In this document: piece by piece, positions 17,206-25,077 of the stretch
Numbering within the stretch: the stretch's first letter is position 1
Layout of the letters: each line of letters starts with the position of its first letter
Assembly (NCBI GenBank): GCA_023457895.1
Contig: JAEXAY010000031.1
Coordinates: forward strand, 113,628-177,627
Source of the DNA: Pseudomonadota bacterium
GTDB taxonomy: Bacteria > Pseudomonadota > Alphaproteobacteria > Sphingomonadales > Sphingomonadaceae
Direction: 5' to 3'
DNA: 64,000 nt
Made by a program: the position numbers and the translations under genes
Notes under the pieces: generated by a model
Told to the model about the DNA's origin: nothing
The model's database searches: none
What the model saw: the letters and a program-made list of their open reading frames with translations, nothing else

Positions 17206-19242
17206 CTATTTCGCCGCCCGCGCCTCGTCGACCGCTTTCTTGAGTTCCTCATAGCCGACTGCGCCCTGCAGCACCTTGTCGCCGACGATCCAGGTCGGCG
17301 TGCCGCTGAAACCAAGCTGGCGGGCGAGGTTCATATTCTTGTCGAGTTCGGCTTGGATATCGCCGTTGAGCAGGGCCTTTTGCGTTGCTTCCGCGTCGAG
17401 GCCAGCCCGGGCGGCAGCAGCCTTGATATTATCATCGGATGGCGGACCGCTCATGAATTGGGCGTTGTAATAAGCCATATATTTGCCCTGCTTGGCCGCC
17501 GCCAGGCCAGTTTTGGCCGCGACTACGCTCTGGTCGGACAGGATCGGCAGTTCGCGAAATACGATCTTGAGCTTCTTGTCGTTCTTCAACAGGCGCTGGA
17601 TATCATCGACGCTGCGGCGGCAGAAACCGCAAGCAAAGTCCGAAAACTCGACCAGCGTGACATCGCCGTCCGCGGCGCCGGTCCATGCGCCCGAAAAGGG
17701 TGTTTCTATCTCGGTCCGGAGGCCACTGACGCGCTGGGCGATTTCCTTCGCCTGATAGCGCTCCATCGCCTGGGGGATGATCTCGGGATGGTTGAGGATA
17801 TAATCATGGACGATCGCCTCGATCTCGGCACGGTCGCTGCGCTCAATGCCTGCAGCGGCGAGCGGCGGGGTCGACCCCGTCTCGATCGGCTGGTTGAGCC
17901 CGCGTGGCGGGACATGGCCGGAAATCCCCCACATCGCCGCCCCGATCAACAGGGTGCCGCCAATGGCATAGAGCAGCGCGCTGGGGAGGCCCGCGCCGGT
18001 AGCAGGCGATGATGGCTCGCTGTCTGACGCCGTGATTTGGGGAGTGGACGGCGCGATACCATCCTTCGACTTGGTAAAATGTTCGCGCGCGGCATTGCGC
18101 CACCCGTTCATCCGGCTCGCCAAAGGAGAGGGGCTTTGGACCTGCGCCGTTTCCGCGCCAGCGGACGGCGGTTCGGCCGTGGTCGGCGGTGCGGGCGCCG
18201 CTACCGGCGTCTCCTCCGTGCCTCCGCCGCGTTCGAGCGCAAGATCGCGATAGGAGGGACGGGCCTTTTTGGGGCTCGGCTGGGCCGGGACCGTTTCCGG
18301 CACCTCGGCGAACAGCGGCAATGTCGGTGCGGGCTTGACGACCGGCGGCGGTGCGGGAGCGGCCGCAACAGGCGGCGCGTCGAACAGCGTTGCGGGCGCT
18401 TCTGCGGCGGCCTCTTCGGCCAGCAATTGTTCGAGCGCTGATGGAATCGCCGCGGCATCGGTAACCGGCTTGCGGGTCAGATCGGCGCCGGCGCGCGATA
18501 CGGTCTCGACCCCCGACTTGGTCGCATCGACCACGCTTTCGACACCCGCTTTGGTGACGTCGGCGACCGTTTCCGACGCGGCCTTGGTGACATCGACAAC
18601 GCTATTCGCGCCTTTCTTGAGCGTCTCGCCTGCTTTTTCGGCGACATCGCCAATCTTCTCACCCAGTTCCAGCCGCGCCACGCCCTCGACGGTCTTGTGC
18701 GACAGTTGCTTTGCGCTCTCGGCGGTGCGGGCGGCAGCGGAGCGGGACAGTTCAGCCGTCTTGCTTGCGGCGGTCTTTGATGCGTCGCTGACCGCCGCTG
18801 CGGCTATCCTGGCCTTTTCATCGAGCTTCATCGACGCGACACGAGCGGGGATGTCGGCCTGTTCGCCGAGCGCGATGGTCCAGCCGGCAAAGCCGTTCCA
18901 GCCATTTTTGATCGAGGTGAACAGCTTGCGGGATGATTTGGCGGCAAGGGCACCCCAGCTTTCTTCCGTCGCGCTGGTCGGAAGCGGTCGCACATAATCA
19001 TCGCCAAAGCGGTCCTCGCCAATCCCGCCTTCGTCCAAACGGTCACCCCCGATGCGCCCGGGCGCTGTATGCTCGCGCACGTAGCGGCCAAGATCGATGC
19101 CGATCGGCGGCTTGTCCTGCGGCGTTTCGCTGCGCCGCTCGTGCACCGGGGACGGCGCGGACATTTCCTCGCGTGTGCTATGATCCGGCGCGTCCGTATC
19201 GCGCAGCCATGGCTGATAGTGGGTGTCGCGACCCTCGTTCAT
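17206..19242 (-). CDS. DsbA-family thioredoxin-fold protein with a long LEA/apolipoprotein-like N-terminal region
   Basis: The C-terminal part is a DsbA-like oxidoreductase with CGFC at residues 538-541 and the cis-proline loop GTPTWIVG. A single transmembrane helix at about 419-439 (LPSALLYAIGGTLLIGAAMW) precedes it. The 418 residues before the helix should then be cytoplasmic. They contain an amphipathic repeat region at about 140-255 (for example VVDVTKAASETVADVTKAGV) like LEA or apolipoprotein helices, and a Pro/Ala-rich linker. Most DsbA-type proteins lack such a region. The start at 19242 is set by GGAAGAG just before it; upstream sequence belongs to the M48 gene, whose stop lies 68 bases away. 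Confidence 0.8.
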   Translation of the reverse strand: MNEGRDTHYQPWLRDTDAPDHSTREEMSAPSPVHERRSETPQDKPPIGIDLGRYVREHTAPGRIGGDRLDEGGIGEDRFGDDYVRPLPTSATEESWGALAAKSSRKLFTSIKNGWNGFAGWTIALGEQADIPARVASMKLDEKARIAAAAVSDASKTAASKTAELSRSAAARTAESAKQLSHKTVEGVARLELGEKIGDVAEKAGETLKKGANSVVDVTKAASETVADVTKAGVESVVDATKSGVETVSRAGADLTRKPVTDAAAIPSALEQLLAEEAAAEAPATLFDAPPVAAAPAPPPVVKPAPTLPLFAEVPETVPAQPSPKKARPSYRDLALERGGGTEETPVAAPAPPTTAEPPSAGAETAQVQSPSPLASRMNGWRNAAREHFTKSKDGIAPSTPQITASDSEPSSPATGAGLPSALLYAIGGTLLIGAAMWGISGHVPPRGLNQPIETGSTPPLAAAGIERSDRAEIEAIVHDYILNHPEIIPQAMERYQAKEIAQRVSGLRTEIETPFSGAWTGAADGDVTLVEFSDFACGFCRRSVDDIQRLLKNDKKLKIVFRELPILSDQSVVAAKTGLAAAKQGKYMAYYNAQFMSGPPSDDNIKAAAARAGLDAEATQKALLNGDIQAELDKNMNLARQLGFSGTPTWIVGDKVLQGAVGYEELKKAVDEARAAK

Positions 19243-19309
19243 CTCTTCCGCCCCGCGCTCCTGCTGCCAGGAGTGCTCCTTGATATTGTGATTTGACTGG
19301 ATTCTGGAC

Positions 19310-20692
19310 CTATTTGCGCTTTTTGTCACGCGCGATTTCGGCGCGCGCGACCATTGCGATATCCTGTGCGCGCAGCCAGTCGGCTGAATTGGCGGGAAGG
19401 CCGGCCATCGCGATTTCGGCATTGGGGAGTGCAAGTTTGTGCTGGCCCTGCATATTGTAGCGCTCTGCGGTGGCCAGCGCCGCGCGCGGTTCATCGCCCT
19501 GTTGCTGATAGACGACGCCGAGCTGATACCAGGCGAAGGGGTTGTCATTATCCTTGGCAACAGCCGCTTTCAGCACGCGCGCGGCTTCTTCGAGATTGGC
19601 GGGATCCTCGGTGGCGACCAGCGCATGGCCGAGCGTTCCGGCGATCAGCGGCTGGCTGTTGGTGAGCGCGACGGCGCGGCGCAGCGGGCCGAGCGATTCC
19701 TTCGGGCGGCCGGATTCGAGCAGGACCTGTCCTTGCAGTTCAAGCGCATAAGGATCGTCCGGGAGCTGTTTGGCGAGCGCATTGACTTCGGTCATCGCCT
19801 TTTCCGGGTAGCCCGATTTATGCCAGGCATAGGCGCGCGCATAATGGGCAGCAACGCTCTGGTCGCTCTCGGGATAGAGCTGCATCGTGCGCTTGGGCTC
19901 CTCGACATAGCCGATCAGTTTTGCCTTGGCGCGCTGGAAGCGCTGTTCAAGGCTGGTCGCGGTGGCGTGGTCCCATGCGGGGTCCTTCTGGTAACTGTCC
20001 GAAAGCCGCGCGATGCGATCGGATGTCATCGGGTGCGTGCGGCCATAACCATCCCGGTTGGCCCCGGCATTGTAGCGATATTCGAGATTCTGGAGTTTCT
20101 TGAAGAAGGCAAGGCTGCCCTTGCCGCTGATCCCTGAATCGGCGAGATATTTGGCGCCAGCTGCATCCGCCGAGGCTTCCTGAGTCTGCGAGAAGCTCAT
20201 CATGCTGGAATAGGCCGCGGTTTGTCCCAGTGCCATCGCCGCCATACCCGCATCGCCCGCCCCAGCGGCGGCGGCGGCGATCCCCGCCAGCATCGACAGG
20301 ATCGAAATGCCGGTCGCCTTTTTCATGCCCTCGCCGATGCGGATGACATGGCCACCGACGACATGACCCAGTTCGTGCGCGATCACGCCCTGCACCTCAT
20401 TGGCATTGTCGGCGGCGGTGAACAGGCCGCTGTGGATATAGACGATCTGCCCGCCCGCGACGAAGGCATTGATATCCTTGTCGTTGATGAGGACGATCTT
20501 GACGTTTTTGGGTTCGAGGCCTGCCGCCTTGATGATCGGCGCCGACATGTCGTCGAGTAGCGTTTCGGTTTCCGCGTCGCGCAGGATTGATTGGGCCTGC
20601 GCTGGAACTGCCGCCAGCAGGCTGCAGAAAACGAGGAAGAAGGCAGCGAGGCGCAGCGAAGCCGCGCGCAAAAGTCCGGAGCGGTCCATCAT
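19310..20692 (-). CDS. M48 family metalloprotease with TPR repeats (BepA-like)
   Basis: The 460-residue protein has a signal peptide (LAAFFLVFCSLLAAVPAQA), the zinc-protease motif VIAHELGHVVGGH, and an EASADAAG segment that supplies the third zinc ligand. A C-terminal series of TPR helices follows. This is the layout of BepA/YfgC, which maintains outer-membrane protein assembly and degrades stalled LptD or BamA. Export to the periplasm is inferred from the signal. The DsbA-fusion gene follows on the same strand, so envelope-protein folding and quality control may be coexpressed. Confidence 0.9.
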   Translation of the reverse strand: MMDRSGLLRAASLRLAAFFLVFCSLLAAVPAQAQSILRDAETETLLDDMSAPIIKAAGLEPKNVKIVLINDKDINAFVAGGQIVYIHSGLFTAADNANEVQGVIAHELGHVVGGHVIRIGEGMKKATGISILSMLAGIAAAAAGAGDAGMAAMALGQTAAYSSMMSFSQTQEASADAAGAKYLADSGISGKGSLAFFKKLQNLEYRYNAGANRDGYGRTHPMTSDRIARLSDSYQKDPAWDHATATSLEQRFQRAKAKLIGYVEEPKRTMQLYPESDQSVAAHYARAYAWHKSGYPEKAMTEVNALAKQLPDDPYALELQGQVLLESGRPKESLGPLRRAVALTNSQPLIAGTLGHALVATEDPANLEEAARVLKAAVAKDNDNPFAWYQLGVVYQQQGDEPRAALATAERYNMQGQHKLALPNAEIAMAGLPANSADWLRAQDIAMVARAEIARDKKRK

Positions 20693-20733
20693 TCCTTCTT
20701 ATCCTATCAGGGGCTGAACCCGCGATGAAGCGC

Positions 20734-20784
20734 AAAAAAGCCCCCGGGAAAAAGCGCTGAGCGATAATTTCCGGGGGCTGTTTT
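20734..20784 (-). terminator. Intrinsic terminator of rne (minus strand)
   Basis: Read on the minus strand, AGCCCCCGGAAA pairs with TTTCCCGGGGGCT over about eleven bases with an AT-rich loop, and a run of T follows at 20739-20734. It sits between the end of rne and the start of the M48 gene. Confidence 0.88.
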
Positions 20785-20805
20785 GTAAGCGATTGGTTGA
20801 GCCGG

Positions 20806-23601
20806 TCAGCCGAAGGTGCGCTGCCACCAGCCGGTCTTGCGCGGCGGAGCGTCGCCGGATTCCGGCTCGGCAGCTGGCGGCACCGCGGCGATGGGTGCAG
20901 GTTCTGCAGAAACCGTTGCAGCGGGTGCCGGAGCGTCCGTGTCACCGCTGGTTTCGCTTGCCGGCGCCGCGGCCTTGCGAGCCGGAGCTTTCCGCGTGCG
21001 GGCCGGCTTGGCCTCGCTCGTCGCGGTCTCAGCCTTGGGTGTGGCAGCCTTGCGCGTACGCTTGGCCGGAGCGGGTTTTTCCGCGTCGGGTTCAGCAGGT
21101 GCCGCGGTGGCAGAGGGTTCGGCTTTTGCCGTCTTGGCGCGGCTGGAGCGCTTCGGTTTGGCGGGTGCTTCGGTGGCTTCCTCCGGTGCGGCCTCGGCTG
21201 CAACCGGTTCCGACACCTTCCGCGCCCGGCTTGCTCGCTTGGGCTTGGCCGGAGCCGCATCCGTTACCGCTTCGGCCGGTGCAACCCCGGCGGTTGCGGT
21301 TTCCGCGGCCACGGCCTCGTCGGTATCCTTGCGGGCGCGGGGACGGCGGCGTGTGGTCTTCTTCGGCGTCTCCTCTTCAGTAGCCGGAGCCTCTTCAGCA
21401 GCTGTCGCCTCTTCAGCAGCGCCTTCGGCCGCTTCTACCGGCTCCGCTTCGCTCTCGACGGGACTTGCGGCCTCGCCATTATCGCCTTCGCGGCCACGGC
21501 GGCGGCGTCCGCCGCGCCGGCCACGGCGGCGCTTGCGGTCTCCCTCGTCACCGGGAGCCGAAACTTCGCCGCTGTCCTCGCCAGCCTCTTCCGCGCTTTC
21601 AGGCAGTTCTGCATCGTCCGCGGCTTCCGCACCTTCGGCTTCCTCATTGCGTTCGTCGCGATCGCGTCCGCCGCGGCGGCGGGGGCGGCGTTTGCGGCGG
21701 CGCTTGCGGCCTTCGCCGTCGCCGCGTTCGTCATCGTGGCGGGCGAAACGCTCTTCCTCCTCGTCGATTTCATCCTCTTCCGCGATGTTGAAATCATCTT
21801 CATCGTCATCGACCAGCGCGACGAATTTGGGCGCGTTGGCGGGCGGAGGCCCGGAGGCATCGAGCGACATGCGCGCGCCTTCGGTTTCGCCGTCCGGGAG
21901 GATTTCGACCGAAACCCCATAACGATCCTCGATCTCGCCCAGTTCGGCGCGCTTGTTGTTGAGCACGTAGAAGCTGGCCTCGGTCGACGCGCGTAGCGTG
22001 AGCCGGGTCGCACGGCCGCGGGCGGCTTCCTCCTCGAGCATGCGCAGCGCCGACAGCGCGGCCGACGAGGCGGTGCGCACAAGGCCGGTGCCCTCGCAAT
22101 GCGGACAGGCGCGGGTTGAGGCTTCGAGTACTCCCGTGCGCAGGCGCTGGCGGCTCATTTCCATCAGGCCGAAGCCCGAGATGCGGCCGACCTGGATACG
22201 TGCGCGGTCGTTCTTCAAGGCTTCCTTCATCGCCTTCTCGACCTTGCGGATGTTCGAGTTCGATTCCATGTCGATAAAGTCGATGACGACGAGCCCCGCC
22301 ATATCGCGCAGGCGCAACTGGCGGGCGATTTCGCGCGCGGCTTCGAGGTTGGTCGCAACCGCCGTCTGCTCGATGCCATGTTCGCGGGTCGACCGTCCGG
22401 AGTTGATATCGATCGAAACCAACGCTTCCGTCGGGTTGATGACGAGGTAGCCGCCCGATTTGAGCTGCACGGTCGGATTATACATCGCCGCGAGCTGGTC
22501 CTCTACGCCATAGCGCTGGAACAGCGACACGGGATCGGCGTAATTCTGCACGCGCCGGGCATGACTCGGCATCAGCAGTTTCATGAAATCCTTGGCGGCG
22601 CGATAGCCTTCCTCGCCCTCGACCAGCACTTCCTCGATCTCGCGATTATAGATGTCGCGAATGGCGCGCTTGATGAGGTCGCTGTCGGTGTGGATCGGCG
22701 CAGGCGCCGAAGCCTTCAACGTCTTTTCTCGGATTTCGTCCCACAGGCGGGCGAGATAGTCGAAATCGCGCTTGATCTCGGTCTTGGTGCGCTGGAGTCC
22801 GGCGGTACGGACGATGCAGCCCATCGAGGCGGGAAGATTCATCTCGGCGATGATCGACTTCAGCCGCTTGCGATCGGCTCCGTTGGAAATTTTCCGGCTG
22901 ATGCCGCCGCCATGGCTGGTGTTGGGCATGAGCACGCAATAGCGGCCCGCAAGGCTGAGGTAGGTGGTAAGCGCGGCGCCCTTGTTGCCGCGCTCTTCCT
23001 TGACGACCTGCACCAGCAGCACCTGACGGCGGCGGATGACGTCCTGGATCTTGTAGCGGCGGCGCAGTGCCATGCGCTTGGCGCGCAGAGCCGAGGCGGC
23101 CTGGACGTGCGATCCCGCATCGTCATGGCCATTGTCGCCGCTGACGGCTTCGGGCTGCGGCGCGACATCATCGTCCTCGCCGTCGCCACTGGCTTCGACC
23201 AGTATTTCAAGGTCGGCATCGGGGCGGTCATCGTCCTGGCCGTCATCCTCATGATGGCCGTCGATCGGGTCGAGATCGCCCTCGGCTTCCCGCAGCCTTT
23301 CTTCCTCGGCGGCATGTTCGGCCTCTTCGCGCAGCAGCGCGTCGCGGTCTTCTTTCGGAATCTGGTAATAATCGGGGTGGATTTCGCTGAAGGCGAGGAA
23401 GCCGTGGCGGTTGCCGCCATAATCGACGAACGCCGCCTGCAGCGACGGTTCGACGCGGGTTACTTTTGCCAGATAGATATTGCCCTTGAGCTGTTTGTGC
23501 TCGGCAGATTCGAAATCAAACTCCTCGATCCGGTTTCCCTTGACGACGGCGACCCGGGTTTCCTCCCGGTGGCGCGCGTCGATGAGCATACGCGTTGTCA
23601 T
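20806..23601 (-). CDS. rne: Ribonuclease E/G
   Basis: The 931-residue protein begins MTTRMLIDARHREETRVAVV, the alphaproteobacterial RNase E N-terminus. The S1 domain is interrupted by a long acidic insertion (residues about 90-150, rich in Asp/Glu/His). The catalytic DNase-I-like region has IDINSGR and DFIDM, and the zinc link appears as CPHCEGTG. The last roughly 350 residues are a low-complexity tail alternating Arg-rich (RRKRRPRRR) and Glu/Ala-rich stretches, the expected degradosome scaffold. It leads rRNA processing and mRNA decay. The start at 23601 is preferred over 23652 on homology. A 420-base intergenic region lies upstream. Confidence 0.95.
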   Translation of the reverse strand: MTTRMLIDARHREETRVAVVKGNRIEEFDFESAEHKQLKGNIYLAKVTRVEPSLQAAFVDYGGNRHGFLAFSEIHPDYYQIPKEDRDALLREEAEHAAEEERLREAEGDLDPIDGHHEDDGQDDDRPDADLEILVEASGDGEDDDVAPQPEAVSGDNGHDDAGSHVQAASALRAKRMALRRRYKIQDVIRRRQVLLVQVVKEERGNKGAALTTYLSLAGRYCVLMPNTSHGGGISRKISNGADRKRLKSIIAEMNLPASMGCIVRTAGLQRTKTEIKRDFDYLARLWDEIREKTLKASAPAPIHTDSDLIKRAIRDIYNREIEEVLVEGEEGYRAAKDFMKLLMPSHARRVQNYADPVSLFQRYGVEDQLAAMYNPTVQLKSGGYLVINPTEALVSIDINSGRSTREHGIEQTAVATNLEAAREIARQLRLRDMAGLVVIDFIDMESNSNIRKVEKAMKEALKNDRARIQVGRISGFGLMEMSRQRLRTGVLEASTRACPHCEGTGLVRTASSAALSALRMLEEEAARGRATRLTLRASTEASFYVLNNKRAELGEIEDRYGVSVEILPDGETEGARMSLDASGPPPANAPKFVALVDDDEDDFNIAEEDEIDEEEERFARHDDERGDGEGRKRRRKRRPRRRGGRDRDERNEEAEGAEAADDAELPESAEEAGEDSGEVSAPGDEGDRKRRRGRRGGRRRRGREGDNGEAASPVESEAEPVEAAEGAAEEATAAEEAPATEEETPKKTTRRRPRARKDTDEAVAAETATAGVAPAEAVTDAAPAKPKRASRARKVSEPVAAEAAPEEATEAPAKPKRSSRAKTAKAEPSATAAPAEPDAEKPAPAKRTRKAATPKAETATSEAKPARTRKAPARKAAAPASETSGDTDAPAPAATVSAEPAPIAAVPPAAEPESGDAPPRKTGWWQRTFG

Positions 23602-24021
23602 TATATAGTCTCCACGTGCGGCGGCGGGCCTCGACGGGTCCGGCGGGTGCACGTTCTGATGGGGATAGGGCGCCGGGCACCTGGGCTCCGGCGGCTTTTA
23701 TCCGGGTTAAACAGAAAAAAATGCGTCTGCTGCAGGAAGTCAGGGCGAAACTCGGGGTTCGCCCGCCAGCGGTTGCGCCGGCAACATTTGACCACACCAC
23801 GCCACCCTTGATCGGGGCAGGGGAGTGGGAAATGTCTTGCCTCATGCAGCGTCAACCTGAAAAAAAACTGTGCCGGACCGCGTATTTGCGCCAGTCTGAC
23901 ATGTCGGGGTATGGCGCGCGGCAGACCGGTTTGAAAGGCCAGCCGCTGCCATTGCACGGCGCTAGCATTGTAAAGCAGCGGCGGCAACAAAAACAATAGG
24001 ATCGCATCGTACCTCTTCCCG
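23602..24021. other. Divergent intergenic region between rne and the amidase gene
   Basis: No coding sequence is supported in these 420 bases. It must hold the promoters of rne (minus) and the amidase gene (plus). Near 23725-23755 it has AAAAAAA and GC-rich inverted segments. E. coli rne is known to have a long 5' leader that RNase E itself cuts to autoregulate; the length here would allow the same, but no conserved hairpin could be confirmed by eye. Confidence 0.5.
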
Positions 24022-24975
24022 ATGGAAGTCTCAGCGGGTTTGCAAAGCGGAGCAACGGCGGGCATAGACCGGCGACATGACGCGGGTGGCGCCTTGCAGC
24101 GCTTGATCTTATGGTTTTCCGGGGTGGCGGCGCTGATCGCGCTGCTGCTCATCGGCGTTCGTCTGCTGATCCCGGCCAGCGGACCGCAGCTTTCGCGCTA
24201 TCATGTCTCGCTCGATATCGGCAGGGCAAAGCCCGCTTATGCGCTCCCCGCGATCCGCGCCCCGGCCGGTGCCGCCAATCCGGCGGAACTTCCACTCGTG
24301 GTCGTGGATGCCGGGCATGGCGGTCATGACCCGGGGTCGATTTCGCCTGAAACCGGGATGGAGGAAAAGGCAATAACGCTCGCGGTCGCGCGCGAGGCGG
24401 CGGACGCGCTACTCCAGGCCGGAAATGTCCGCGTTGCGCTCACGCGTGCGGATGATCGTTTCCTGGTGCTGGAGGAGCGCTACGAGATCGCGCGCAAGCT
24501 CGGCGCCCGGCTGTTCATTTCAATCCACGCCGACAGCGCGGAGAACCGCGAGGCGCGGGGCGCGAGCATCTATACTTTGTCCGAGGTGGCGTCGGACCGT
24601 GAAGCGGCCAGACTTGCCGCCAAGGAAAACCGCGCCAATGTGATCAGCGGCATCGATCTGGGCGAACAATCGAAGGCGGTCGGCAATATTCTCATCGATC
24701 TGACCCAGCGCGAAACGATGAATGTATCGAATGATTTTGCGAGGATCCTCCAGCGCGAGGCGCGCAGCGCGGGCGTCAGCTTCCGCACCGGCGGCCTGCA
24801 TTTCGCCGGTTTTGTCGTGCTGAAGTCGCCCGACGTTCCCTCGGTGCTGTTCGAGACTGGCTATCTCAGCAACAAGGATGACGAGGAGATTTTGCGGTCG
24901 CCCGAAGGCCGCGCGCGGATCGCCAAAGGGATTGGCCGGGCGGTGACAATCCATTTCGCCAAGCGCGCGCTATGA
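24022..24975 (+). CDS. N-acetylmuramoyl-L-alanine amidase (AmiC-like, Amidase_3)
   Basis: This zinc amidase removes peptide stems from murein, chiefly at division septa. It has VVDAGHGGHDPGS (zinc His), MEEKAITLAVA (zinc Glu), ISIHADSAENREARGAS (second His) and the catalytic Glu region SVLFETGYLSNKDDE. A transmembrane segment at about residues 32-50 (VAALIALLLIGVRLLIPA) anchors or exports it. The 317-residue length fits a single-domain form without an AMIN domain. It precedes the PBP1a gene by 102 bases on the same strand, so the two cell-wall enzymes may share a transcript. Confidence 0.93.
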   Translation: MEVSAGLQSGATAGIDRRHDAGGALQRLILWFSGVAALIALLLIGVRLLIPASGPQLSRYHVSLDIGRAKPAYALPAIRAPAGAANPAELPLVVVDAGHGGHDPGSISPETGMEEKAITLAVAREAADALLQAGNVRVALTRADDRFLVLEERYEIARKLGARLFISIHADSAENREARGASIYTLSEVASDREAARLAAKENRANVISGIDLGEQSKAVGNILIDLTQRETMNVSNDFARILQREARSAGVSFRTGGLHFAGFVVLKSPDVPSVLFETGYLSNKDDEEILRSPEGRARIAKGIGRAVTIHFAKRAL

Positions 24976-25077
24976 CATTCAAATCCGCCCCACGCCCTCT
25001 GGTTTGCGATGAAAAGCCGTGGGCAGGCGCAATAGCCTGCTGGCAATCCGGTTAAAAATTGCTAGAGGCGTTCCCTT

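Noticed and set aside
22378..23811. Plus-strand open frame opposite rne
   Set aside because: It mirrors the RNase E catalytic core and insertion and lacks a ribosome site and family resemblance.
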